Shown: positions 1 through 10,000 of the stretch, piece after piece
Layout: every line of letters begins with the position of its first letter
Numbering within the stretch: the stretch's first letter is position 1
Assembly (NCBI GenBank): GCA_947846985.1
Contig: CANTUZ010000014.1
Location: forward strand, 4,388,374 to 4,452,373
Reading direction: 5' to 3'
Length of the DNA stretch: 64,000 nt
DNA from: Fratercula arctica
Lineage: Eukaryota; Chordata; Aves; Charadriiformes; Alcidae
Program-made: the position numbers and the translations under genes
Notes under the pieces: model-generated
Databases searched by the model: none
The model's input: the letters and a program-made list of their open reading frames with translations, nothing else
Told to the model about the DNA's origin: nothing

Positions 1-230
1 ACAGGGACATGCTGGGACCAGCGTGGGGATGTGGCAGGGGGACACAGGCACATGGAGAGATGGGCACGGGGACACAGGAACGTGGCAGGGCGGGGGTGGG
101 GACACGGGTGGCAATGGGGACACACTGGGATTGGCACGGGGACACAGCGGAGAGGGTGCAGGGACATGGGGAACGGGCTTGGGGACAGGGTGGGGAGGAC
201 GCTGGGGACACGGTGTCCCCTCGGGCTCAC
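1..230. repeat. G-rich minisatellite in TAP1 intron 5
   Basis: Degenerate tandem units of the type GGGGACACAGGAACGTGG fill the start of the window. No exon is visible before 231. Confidence 0.6.
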
Positions 231-359
231 CTCCACAGCCTCGGTGAACTGCATCTGGTAGATGAGGAAGGTGACAAGGTCCCCGGTGGTGATGGTCCCC
301 GCGGACACCAGCTGTCCCCCGTAGCAGAGGAGCCCCAACTTCAGGGCCAGCGCCGAGAA
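231..359 (-). CDS. TAP1: TAP1 exon 5
   Basis: A 129-nt exon, phase 0 to 0, the same length as TAP2 exon 6. It encodes [14 protein letters not shown] and [18 protein letters not shown], the final TAP1 transmembrane segment before the ATPase domain. Donor GT is at 230-229, so the gene continues to the left. Confidence 0.92.
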
Positions 360-3300
360 CTGGGGACACATCAGGGATGTCACCGCTTGGAGGGGGGGGG
401 CTTGTCACCCTCCTCGCCGTGGCCACCTCTCTGCAGGGACACCGACGTCCCAGCCTTGCTCTGTCACCTCCCCTGTACCATCACGTTCCCCCCATGTCCC
501 AGAGATGCCACATCCCCCATGTCACCATGGTCCTGTGCCCCAGAGTCCCCTCACTGTCGTACCCCCTGTGTCCCGATTTCCCCGTGCCACCATGTCCCCC
601 AGCCACGTGCCACCATGTCCCCGGCTCCCCCAACCCCTGCGCCATCACGTCCCCCAGCTACATGCCACCTCATCCTCGTGTCCCCCAGCCCCGTGTCACT
701 ATGTCCCTGTGTCCCCCTGCCACCACATCCCTATGTCCCCCAGCCCTGCAGCACCCCACCCCTATGTCCCCTGTCCCCATGCCACTGCACCTCCATGTCC
801 CCCAGCCCCGTGCCACTGCGTCCCCATGTGCCCTGTCCCCATGCCACCACGTTACCTCATCCCCATGCTCCCATATCCCATCACCCCCATGCCATCATGT
901 CCCCCATGTCCCCAGGCCACCACCTCCCCAGGTCCCCTGTCCCCAGGCCACTGTGTCCCCATGCCCTGTTGCCCTCGCACCAACACGTCCTCCAGCCCTG
1001 TGCCACCGCATCTGATGTCCCCTGTCCCCATGCCACCATATCCCCATGTCCCATCACCCCCATGCCATAACATCCCTCAGGCCCATGCCACCATGTCCCC
1101 GTTTACCACCATCCCCGTGCCATCATGTCCCCCAGCCCTGTGCCACCATGTGCCCATGTGGCCGTCCCTGTGCCACCACATCCCCGTGTCCCCTAGCCCC
1201 ATGCCACTGCTGCCTCTCCACGTCCTCAGCCCTGTGCCATCACATCCCCATGTCCCCTGTCCCCGTGCTACTGTACCCCCATGTCCCATCACCCCGACGC
1301 CATCATGTCCCCCATACCCATGCCACTGCGTCCCCATGTCCCCCCTGCCCTGTGCCACCATGTTCCCATGTCCCATCAACCCCATGCCACCACATCCCCT
1401 GTCCCCATGCCACCACATCCCCTGTCCCCATGCCAGTGTGTCCGTATGACTCTGTGCCACCATGTCCCCATGTCTCCCCAGCTTTGTGCCACTGTGTCCC
1501 CATGTCCCCCCTGCCCCGTGCCACCGTGTTCCCATGTCCCGTCAACCCCATGCCACCACGCCTCCTAGTCCCATGCCACCACATCCCCTGTCCCTACGCC
1601 ACCGTATCCCCATGTCCTACCTCCCCCCACACCATCGTGTCCCCTGTCCCCACGCCACCTCATACCTGTGTCCCACCGCCCCCACACCATCATGTCCCCT
1701 GTCCCCATGCCACCTTATACCTGTCCCTCCACCCCCACACCATCATGTCCCCTGTCCCCACGCCACCTTATACCTGTCCCTCCACCCCCACGCCATCATG
1801 TCCCCTGTCCCCACGCCACCTTATACCTGTGTCCCACCGCCCCCACGCCATCATATCCCTCAACCCCTGTGCCACCCCGTCCCCGCACTGCCCTGTCCCC
1901 ATGCCACCGTGTCCCCTGTCCCCATACCCCGCTGGCCCACATGGTGGCGGCGTAGGTGGCCGCATCCTTCCCCTCCAGCCGGTAGACGTGGCGCAGGCGC
2001 TGGCGGTACCGCTCGGTCGCCCCGGCCTCGTGGGCGAAGCTGCGGACGGTGGCCATGGCCTGGAAGGTCTCAACCGCCACCTTGGTGGCACCTGCCAGCG
2101 CCTCCTGCATCTGCCTCGCCAGCCCCTGGGGACAGCGGTGTCACCTCGGGGGGGGGAAGGGGGAGCCGGGAGGGGAGGGGTGGCACAGGGAGGGGACAGT
2201 GGGCATGGGAAGGGGACAGTGGGGATGGGGAGGGGACAGCGGACATGGGGAGGGGGCAGGGGGCACATGGAGGGGACAGTGGGCATGGGGAGGGGACAGA
2301 GGGCATGGAGAGGGGACAGGGGGCACATGGAGGGGACAGTGGACATGGAGAGGGGAGGGGACAGTAAGCACTTCGAGGGGGTTGTTGGCATGGGGAGGGG
2401 ACAGCAGGCACATGGAGGGGACAATGGGCATGGAGAGGGGACAGGGGGCACATGGAGGGGACAATGGGCACATGGAGGGGACAGCGGGCATGGGGAGGGG
2501 GCAGGGGGCACATGGAGGGGACAGAGGGCATGGGGAGGGGACAGCGGGAATAGGGAGGGGACAGGGGGCACATGGAGGGGACAGTGGGCACGGGGATGGG
2601 ACAGGGGGCATAGGGAGGTGACAAGGGGTGCAGGAAGGGGACCATGGGCATGGGGAGGGGACAGCAGGCACATGGAGGGGACAGATGGCATGGGGAGGGG
2701 ACAGCAGGAATGGGGAGGGCACAGGGGATGCAGGGAGGGAAGAGTGGGCAGAGGGAGGTGACAAGGGACCCGTGTCCCCCAGCCTGGTACCTGCTGGATC
2801 TTGCCGACACACCGGGGCAGCAGCAGGAGGACAGGCAGTGACAGGAGGGTGACAAAGGCCAGGTGGGATGACAACCATGCCATGGTGACCAGGAGACAAA
2901 GGCCCCGCGCCAGGTACCACAGCAAGAGGCTGAGCGCCTCGGACACCGCCGCGTGCGTGGCCTCCACGTCCCCCGTCACCCGCGCTGTCACCGCCCCGGT
3001 CCCCGTCACCTGCAGGGAGGTGACATCCCGTTGCAGGACGGCAGCGAAGACACGACGTTGGAGACGTCCCAACGCCCGGCTCAACGTCCCCGCGTAGGTG
3101 ACATCGCAGATGAATTCGGTGACGGCACTGCGGTGGTGGCAGCGGGGTGGCTTAGCATAGGGACACGCATGTCACACACACACCCCCCCCCCAGGCCTGT
3201 GTGACATCCCCGGTGTCACCATCCTACCTGCTGAGCCCCAGCAGCGCCATGGGCCAGGCGGCCGCCATCTCATCCTCGCTGGCCACCCAGTCGGTGACAC

Positions 3301-4255
3301 GCCCCATGAAGTAGGGGACGGCCACCTCCCCTGCCGGGGGTGGGGGGGGAAACACAGACATGGCATCAGGGTGACGGGGTCCCCCCTGGTCTGTGTCACC
3401 CCCCCTTAAGGTGTGGGGGGGACACCCCATGGTGTCACCTTGAGGGGCTGGTGATTCACCCACCCATCCCCCCACACCCCACTGGGTGCTGTGCCCCCCT
3501 CCAAAATGGGTGCTGCCCCCCCTCCCCCCGCCCAAATAGCTCAGAACATCCCCCACTGGGTGCTGCCCCCCAAAACCTGGGTGCTGCCCCCCCCTCCCCA
3601 TAGCTCAGAGCAACCTCCCCCCAAGTTGGGTGCTTCCCCCCACAAAGTTGGGTGCTGCCCCCCCTCCCCATAGCTCAGAGCATCCCCCCCCCCAAACTTG
3701 GGTGCTTCCCCCCCCCATGCCCCTCCAGCTCAGGGCATCCCCCCCTTAGGTGCTTCCCCCCCAAAGTTGGGTGCTGCCCCCCCATCCCCCTCCAGCTCAG
3801 AGCATCCCCCCCTTGGGTGCTGCCCCCCCAAAGTTGGGTGCTTGGGTGCTGCCCCCCTAAACCTGGGTGCTGCCCCCCCCATAGCTCAGAGCATTCCCCC
3901 CCAAAACTTGGGTGCTGCCCCCCAAAACCTGGGTGCTGCCCCCCTTCCCCATAGCTCAGAGCATCCCCCCCCCCAAAACTTGGGTGCTCCCTCCCCAAAG
4001 TTGGGTGCTGCCCCCCAAAACGTGGGTGCTGCCCCCCCCATAGCTCAGAGCATCCCCCACTGGGTGCTGCCCCCCTCAAACTTGGGTTCTTCCCCCCCCC
4101 CCCGTCCAGCTCAGGGCCCCCCCCCCCGCTGCTGCCCCCCCCGCCCGCCCGGTACCGAGGACCGAGGCCGCCATCAGCGCCCCCACCACGGCGCAGCGCC
4201 GGCGCTCGGGGCTCAGCAGGGCCAGGAGGCGGCGGGGGGCGGAGGAGGCCGCCAT
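231..4255 (-). CDS. TAP1: TAP1, 5' portion (five exons, continues off the left edge)
   Basis: Antigen peptide transporter subunit 1, the half-ABC transporter that pairs with TAP2 in the ER membrane to import peptides for MHC class I. Coding exons on the minus strand are 4255-4156, 3330-3228, 3127-2791, 2125-1928 and 359-231. All have AG/GT borders and compatible phases (1, 2, 0, 0, 0), giving 289 residues before the window ends. Recognisable TAP1 blocks are [40 protein letters not shown] and [18 protein letters not shown]. The ATPase domain lies outside the window. Only 33 residues precede the first core-domain exon, so the extra N-terminal membrane domain (TMD0) of mammalian TAP1 is absent, as known for chicken TAP1. 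It is divergent from TAP2, and its introns are filled by minisatellites. Confidence 0.93.
480..1927. repeat. C-rich minisatellite filling TAP1 intron 4
   Basis: More than 60 imperfect units built on CCATGTCCCCATGCCACCA. The unit carries no fixed stop codons, so long meaningless open frames appear on both strands. A sub-block at about 1620-1880 repeats a longer unit that includes CACCTTATACCTGTCCC. Confidence 0.85.
1928..2125 (-). CDS. TAP1: TAP1 exon 4
   Basis: A 198-nt exon, phase 0 to 0, the same length as the corresponding exon of TAP2 in this window (8666-8863). It contains [12 protein letters not shown], the conserved stretch of the transmembrane domain preceding the last helices. Confidence 0.92.
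2150..2765. repeat. G-rich minisatellite filling TAP1 intron 3
   Basis: Units of about 18-20 bp of the form GGGGACAGTGGGCATGGGGA, often paired into about 38-bp doublets with a GGGCACATGGA variant. The strand composition is opposite to the neighbouring intron 4 array. It is a strong G-quadruplex candidate on the plus strand. Confidence 0.85.
2791..3127 (-). CDS. TAP1: TAP1 exon 3
   Basis: A 337-nt exon, phase 2 to 0, that appears to combine what are two exons in mammalian TAP1. It encodes the coupling and membrane segments, including [31 protein letters not shown] and the hydrophobic [19 protein letters not shown]. Alignment with human TAP1 by eye is continuous across this region. Confidence 0.9.
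3228..3330 (-). CDS. TAP1: TAP1 exon 2
   Basis: A 103-nt exon, phase 1 to 2, encoding the start of the core transmembrane domain ([15 protein letters not shown]). This block is conserved in TAP1 at the first core helix. Acceptor is at 3332-3331 and donor at 3227-3226. Confidence 0.9.
3465..4115. repeat. Minisatellite in TAP1 intron 1
   Basis: Tandem units combining CCATAGCTCAGAGCATCCCC with AAACTTGGGTGCTGCCCCCC, in variable copy and order. C homopolymers of 6-10 nt make indel errors likely here. Confidence 0.85.
4156..4255 (-). CDS. TAP1: TAP1 exon 1 (start codon)
   Basis: ATG at 4255-4253, then [14 protein letters not shown] and further residues to a donor GT at 4155-4154. The exon is 100 nt and ends in phase 1. 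It is Arg-rich with a single short hydrophobic run, so no TMD0 is encoded. The start was chosen because it is the only ATG in the frame that joins exon 2 with a consensus donor. Confidence 0.85.
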
Positions 4256-4429
4256 CGTCCGTCTCCGTCCGCTCCCGGTGTCACCCGCTGTGTCCCGGTT
4301 CCCGGCCCGGGATGCTCCGATCCGGTCCCGGTGTGTCCGGGTGTGTCCTGATCCCGATCCCGGTGTGTCCCAGTCCTGATCCCGGTATGTCCCGATGTGC
4401 TCTGCTCCGCTCCCGGTGTCACCCGCTGT

Positions 4430-4640
4430 GTCCCAATGTGCTCCGCTCCGGTCCCGGGGTGACCCGGTGTGTCCCGGTCCTGGTCCCGCGGTGACCCGGT
4501 GTGTCCCGCTCCGGTCCCGGGGTGACCCGGTGTGTCCCGGTCCTGGTCCCGCGGTGACCCGGTGTGTCCCGCTCCGGTCCCGGGGTGACCCGGTGTGTCC
4601 CGGTCCTGGTCCCGCGGTGACCCGGAGTATCCCGCTCCTG
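4430..4640. repeat. About 62-bp tandem repeat upstream of TAP1
   Basis: At least three near-identical units built from GTCCCGGGGTGACCCGGTG and GTCCCGCGGTGACCCGGTG half-units. It lies in the presumptive TAP1 5' UTR or proximal promoter. Confidence 0.8.
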
Positions 4641-4835
4641 GTCGCGGTGTCACCCGATGTGCTCCGCTCCGCCCCCGGTCCTGCCCCGCTGCGCTCCCGG
4701 TGCCGATGTCCCCGCTCCGGGCCGGTCCCGGTCCTTCTCCCGGGACCCTTCTCCCCGGTCTGGTCCCGATCCCGGTCCCAGTGCCGATCCCCGTCCCGAT
4801 CCCGGTCCCCTTCCCGGCAGCCCCGCCGTTTCTCG

Positions 4836-4847
4836 GAAAGCGAAACC
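4836..4847. promoter_or_regulatory. IRF/ISRE-like site, TAP1 side
   Basis: GAAAGCGAAACC fits the two-GAAA IRF element with the required 2-nt spacing. It lies about 580 bp upstream of the TAP1 ATG. Confidence 0.6.
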
Positions 4848-4894
4848 CAGCCCGGGGGCGGGACCGGCGGCGGCTGCGCATGGCCCAGCCCGGG

Positions 4895-4917
4895 GGGAAG
4901 CCCCGGTGGGAAGCCCC
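4895..4917. promoter_or_regulatory. Paired kappaB-like sites
   Basis: GGGAAGCCCC occurs twice (4895-4904 and 4908-4917) and matches GGGRNNYYCC. Chance matches are more likely in such GC-rich DNA, so this is tentative. Confidence 0.35.
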
Positions 4918-5333
4918 GGGGGGGCACCGGCACGGCTGGGGGGGACACCGGGTACCGAAGGGGGCACCGGGCATGGCTGGGGGGTCCCCGGGCCTCAGGC
5001 AAGGGGGGGCGGCGGCACCAGGTGCCGGCTACCGGGCACGGGGGGGGGGGGGGCACCGGGCGTCGAAGGGTGGAGGGCACGGGGCACCGGCTACCGGGGG
5101 GGGCACCGGGCACCGCGGGGAGGGTAACCGGCCACGACCGGGGGAGGGGGGGGCTGGACACACGACACCGGTCACCGGGAGGGGCACCGGGCATCGCAGG
5201 GGGGCACCGGGAACCGGGCACGGTCTTGGGGGGAGGGCACCGGGTACGGCTGGGGGGGGGTCCCCATCCCGGTCCCGGGACCCTGGAGGATGGGGGGGGG
5301 GGGGAAGGAGGGGCAGGAGGCGAGCGGGCGGCG

Positions 5334-5374
5334 CTGATTGGCCGAGGCGGCGGCGGCGTCATCAGTTGCCGGGC
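5334..5374. promoter_or_regulatory. SXY-like X1-X2-Y module
   Basis: Read on the minus strand the order is X1 (CCCGGCAACTG), X2 (TGATGACG), a spacer of about 13 bp, and a CCAAT box (GGCCAATCAG). This resembles the RFX/CREB/NF-Y enhanceosome of MHC promoters, which CIITA and NLRC5 use. The CCAAT box is inverted relative to the classical Y box, so activity is inferred, not proven. Confidence 0.5.
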
Positions 5375-5410
5375 AGATGGAGCTGGAGCAGTTTGGAGCG
5401 GCGCGTGCGG

Positions 5411-5424
5411 CGGGGGCGGGGCCC
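5411..5424. promoter_or_regulatory. GC box
   Basis: CGGGGGCGGGGCC is a consensus Sp1/KLF site directly beside the ISRE. Confidence 0.55.
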
Positions 5425-5425
5425 C

Positions 5426-5442
5426 GAAAGTGAAACCGAAAG
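5426..5442 (+). promoter_or_regulatory. ISRE / IRF element of the TAP promoter
   Basis: GAAAGTGAAACCGAAAG contains three GAAA cores at 2-nt spacing, an excellent interferon-stimulated response element. Interferon induction of TAP1 and TAP2 is well established, and this is the strongest regulatory site in the region. Confidence 0.8.
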
Positions 5443-5529
5443 GCGGCGCGACGGGACCGTGCTGGGAGGCAGCGGGCGGGACTGGGGTTACTGGGGGGTT
5501 GTAGTGGGAGCGCTGGTGCGTGCTCCGGT

Positions 5530-6545
5530 GCCGGCCTGCCTGGACTGGGAGCGCTGGTGTTGACTGGTGAGTGCCCCAGGGTGTCGGGCAGGGTCTTGGG
5601 AGTCCAGGCTGGGACTGGGGGTCTGGACTGGGAGCACTGGTGTTGACTGGTGGGTGCCTCAGGGTGCCGGGTAGGGTCGAGGGGAGCTAATGGGGATGGA
5701 CTGGGAGCACTGGTGTTGCCTGGTGAGCACCCGAGGGTGCTGGGCGGGGTCTTGGGAGTCCAGGCTGGGACTGGGGGTGTGGACTGGGAGCACTGGTGTT
5801 GACTGGTGAGTGCCTCAGGGTGCCGGGTAGGGTCGAGGGGAGCTAATGGGGATGGACTGGGAGCACTGGTGTTGACTGGTGAGCAGCCGAGGGTGCTGGG
5901 CAGGGTCTTGGGAGTCCAGGCTGGGACTGGGGAGCTGGACTGGGAGCAGTGGTGTTGACTGGTGAGTGCCTCAGGTTGCTGGGTGGGACTGAGGGGAGCT
6001 GAGGGCTGGACTGGGAGCGCTGGTGTTGGCTGGTGGGTGCCTCAGGGTGCCGGGTAGGGTCGAGGGGAGCTAATGGGTATGGACTGGGAGCGCTGGTGTT
6101 GACTGGTGAGTGCCTCAGGGTGCCGGGTAGGGTCGAGGGGAGCTAATGGGTATGGACTGGGAGCGCTGGTGTTGACTGGTGAGTGCCCCAGGGAGCTGAG
6201 TGGAGGCTTGAGGTCCAGGCTGGGACTGGGGGTGTGGACTGGGAGCACTGGGGTTGACTGGTGAGTGCCTCAGGTTGCTGGGTGGCGCTGAGGGGAGCTG
6301 AGGGCTGGACTGGGAGCACTGGGCTTGACTGGTGAGTGCCTCAGGTTGCTGGGTGGCGCTGAGGGGAGCTGAGGGCTGGACTGGGAGCACTGGGGTTGAC
6401 TGGTGAGTGCCTCAGGTTGCTGGGTGGCGCTGAGGGGAGCTGAGGGCTGGACTGGGGACACTGGTGTTGACTGGTGACTTCCCTAGGGTGCCGAGCACCG
6501 ACCAGGGGAGCTGCACTGGGAGCACTGGTCTTTACTGGTGAGCAC
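5530..6545. repeat. Tandem repeat between the promoter and the TAP2 start codon
   Basis: About eleven variable units of roughly 65-115 bp. Each contains GGACTGGGAGCACTGGTG followed by TTGACTGGTGAGTGCC, so most carry a consensus 5' splice site (CTG/GTGAGT). The last degenerate unit runs into the TAP2 leader 10 nt before the ATG. Confidence 0.85.
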
Positions 6546-6552
6546 CCCGGCC

Positions 6553-7027
6553 ATGGCGCTGCTCCCCGCCGTCCGCCTGTCCTGCCTCCTGCTCCTGGTT
6601 GACGTGGTGCTGCTGGCGGCGCTGGCCCAGCTGGCCCCGGCACTGGCCTGGTTGGGCCTGGTAGCCACCTGGCTGGAAGCCGGCCTGCGGCTACTGGCAT
6701 TCACGGTGGCCAGGCGGCTACTGGCGCCAGGGGGTCCCCAGGGAGCTGCCGTCGTCCTCAGCCTCGCCCCTCCCACCTTCCTCACCCTCCGGAGCCTCCT
6801 GGTGCCGTACAGTGCCGCCCCAGTGCTGCTGGCCGCAGCCGTGCCCCATTGGTTGGCCTTGACCCACGGTGCCACCGCTGCGGCGCTGCTGGCTTGGGCC
6901 GTGCCGGCACCGGGCGTGGCCGTGGGCACTGAGTCGCCGGTGGCCATGGGGCGGCTGTTGGCGTTGGCGTGGGCTGAGTGGCCCATCCTTGGCGGCGCCT
7001 TCCTCTTCCTGGCGTTGGCCGTGCTGG
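6553..7027 (+). CDS. TAP2: TAP2 exon 1 (N-terminal membrane domain)
   Basis: Starts [20 protein letters not shown]. The 475-nt exon, ending in phase 1, is rich in Leu and Ala with several membrane-spanning runs and corresponds to the TMD0 that recruits tapasin. An in-frame GTG at 6538 is not a credible start; the ATG at 6553 has a good context (GGCCATGG). Confidence 0.93.
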
Positions 7028-10000
7028 GTGAGTGATGGTGGACGTGGTGGGGGGGGAAGGTGCCAGTGTTGCCGCTGACCCCCCTGGTGACACCCCACTG
7101 GTGTCCGTCCAGGTGAGACCGCGGGGCCGTATTGCACCGGCAAAGCCCTGGATGCCGTCCGGCGCGGCGACGGACTCACCGTCTTCACCGTCGGCCTGGT
7201 CCTCGCTGCCGATTTGGGCAGGTGGGTGTCCCTGTGTCCCCCTTCTCCGTCCGTCTGTCCCCCACAGCCGGGCTGACGGGGGTCCCTGTGTCTGTGTCCC
7301 TCCCCAGCTCGCTGTTTGCCGGCTGCCGTGGGGGTCTCTTCGTCTTCGCGCTGGCCCGGCTCAAACTGAGCACCTGCCACCAGCTCTTCTCCCGCTTGGT
7401 GTGCCAGGATCTGGCCTTCTTCCAAGGGACACCAGCAGGTAGGGGGGGGTCTCCATCACCCTGCCCCACCCCAGGACCCCCAGCCCCACCACTGACCCTT
7501 CACTGTCCCCGTAGCTGAGCTGTCTGCCCGGTTGGCCAACGACGTGCCCTTGCTGTGCCGGGCGGTGCCGAGCAGCATCAACATAGCGTTGAGGAGCTTG
7601 GCCATGGTGCTGGGGTTGGGTGGCTTCATGGTGGGACTGTCACCCCACCTGGCACTGCTGGCGCTGCTGGAGGTGCCCCTCACCATCACCGCGCGCAAAG
7701 TCTATGATGCCCGGTACCAGGTGATGGTGGGGACGGGATGGAGACCAAGGGGATGGGATGGTGGGAATGGTGGAAAGGAGATCATGGAGATGGGATGGGA
7801 TGGTGGGATGAAGACCAGGGAGATGGATGGGCTGGTGGGAATGGGGATGGAACAGGACGGTGGGGATGGGGTGGTGGGGTGGAGACCAGGGAGATGGATG
7901 GTGTGAATGGGGATGGGATGGGACAATGGAGACAGAATAGCCAATGGGGACCAGGCGGATGGGATGGTGGGAATGGGAAAGGTGGGAATGGAATAGCAGG
8001 ATGGGGACCAGGGAGACGGGATGATGGGACGGGACAGTGGGAATAGGATGGTGGGTTGGGGACCAGGGAGATGGGGTGGTGAGAATGGGGACAGGATGGG
8101 ACAATGGGGATGAGATAGGCAATGAGACCGGGTGGGTGGGATGATGGGAATTGGAATGGATGGGATGGTGGGGACAGGATGGCACGATGGGGATCAGGGA
8201 AATGGAATGGTGGGGATGGGACAGGATAGTGGGATGGGGACAGGATGGAATGGTGGGAACGGGACGGTGGGGATGGGATGGCAGGGTGGGGACTGGAGGG
8301 GTGGGATTGTGGGAATGGGAGTGGTGGGGACAGGAGGATGGGGACGGGATGGGATAACAGCACGGGGACGGGATGGGATGGTGGGAATGGGAATGGTGGA
8401 GATGGGATGGTGGGGACAGGATGGTGGGATGGCGACCGAGGGTATGGGATGGTGGGATGGCGACATGCTGGACAGTGGGGACTGTGGCGGAGGGGGTGGG
8501 GAGGGGGTCAGTGGGGACAGGATGGCGTTGTCAGGGATGGAGCCAGTGGGGTGGGGTGGGGGGACAGAGCTTTGGGGCTGGTGGGGAGGGGATGGAGGGG
8601 GCCAGGCCAGGGGGGATGTCCCATTGCCACCCCACGGGTGCTGAATCCGGCTGCCCCCCGGCCAGGTGCTGCAGCGAGCCATGCTGGACGCCACGGCCAA
8701 CACGGCGGCGGTGGTGCAGGAGGCCGTCTCCTCCATCGAGACGGTGCGGAGCTTCGCCGGGGAGGAGGAGGAGGAGCGCCGCCACAGCTGGGCAGTGGCC
8801 AAGATGCTGGGGCTGAAGGACCAGATGGATGTGGAGCAGGCGCTCTTCATCCTCATCCAGCGGGTGAGGCGGGTGCAGGAGGGACCCTGGTGTCCGGGCA
8901 CCCCTGTTGTTCCCCCCCACGACCCGCTGACGCCCGTCCCTGCAGGCGCTGCAGCTGGCGGTGCAGGTGCTGGTGCTCTGCAATGGGCACCGCCAGCTCT
9001 GCGAGGGGGCCATCACCGCCGGCGACCTCGTCACCTTCCTCCTCTACCAGGGTAAAGTCGGCCGCTACGTGCAGGTGAGACCATGCGACACGTGTGTCCC
9101 CCCACCCCATGTCCGTCTGTCCCTGTCCCCGGTGCCATCGCCTCTGCCCCGTGCAGGCGCTGGTGTTTGGCCACGGTGATTTGCGGAGCAAAGCGGCAGC
9201 CGGTCGCAAGATCTTGGAGTATCTGGACAAGGAGCCCACCGGGGTCACCGGGGGCAGGCGGGCGCCCGCCACACTGCGGGGCCACGTCGCCTTCCAACAC
9301 GTCTCCTTTGCCTACCCCACGCGCCCCGAGCACCTCGTCCTGCAGGTAGAGCCAGGGGTCTGTGGCGTCCCCAAGGAGGGCACGGGGGTGTCCCTGAGCG
9401 CCCACCACCATCCTGCTCCCCCCCCACCCAGGACGTCTCCTTTGAGCTGCGCCCCGGCGAGGTGACGGCGTTGGCGGGACTCAACGGCAGTGGGAAAAGC
9501 ACCTGCGCGGCGCTGCTGGAGCGATTCTACGAGCCCGAGGCCGGGGAGGTGCTGCTGGACGGGCTGCCACTGCGGGACTACGAGCACCAGTACCTCCACC
9601 GCCAGGTGAGGGCAGCAGCGGGCAGGTGGGGCAGCACAACTGCGCTGAGCGGTGCCCGGTCTCAGCCTGCGCCTGGGGGCAGGTGGCGTTGGTGGGGCAG
9701 GAGCCCGTGCTTTTCTCCGGCACCATCCGGGACAACATCGTCTTTGGGCTGGAGGGCTGCGGGGACGAGGAGGTGAGGGCGGCTGCCGCCGCTGCCGGCG
9801 CCCTGGGCTTCATCTCGGCGCTGGACCAGGGTTTTGACACCGGTGAGTGCCGGGGGGGCTGGCGGAGAGGGGACCCAGGCACCAGGGTCCTGCTCAGCCC
9901 CCGGCCTTTCGTTCCGCAGACGTTGGGGAGAAAGGGGGGCAGCTCTCGGCTGGGGAGAAGCAGCGCATCGCCATCGCCCGGGCCCTGGTGCGGCGACCCA

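Larger units (their letters stand above)
4256..5500. promoter_or_regulatory. Shared TAP1/TAP2 control region
   Basis: The divergent start regions of TAP1 and TAP2 are separated by a CpG-dense, GC-rich segment. The recognisable factor sites cluster in 4836-4917 and 5334-5442. It also contains a tandem GC repeat at 4430-4640. No TATA box is evident, which is usual for TAP promoters. Transcription start sites cannot be placed from sequence alone. Confidence 0.75.

Noticed and set aside
9..1955. Pro/His/Cys-rich open frames on both strands at the left edge
   Set aside because: They read through the C-rich minisatellite in TAP1 intron 4 and have no protein-like composition.
6538..6552. Upstream GTG start adding five residues to TAP2
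   Set aside because: GTG initiation is not expected in a vertebrate nuclear gene; the ATG at 6553 has a good context and matches the usual TAP2 N-terminus.
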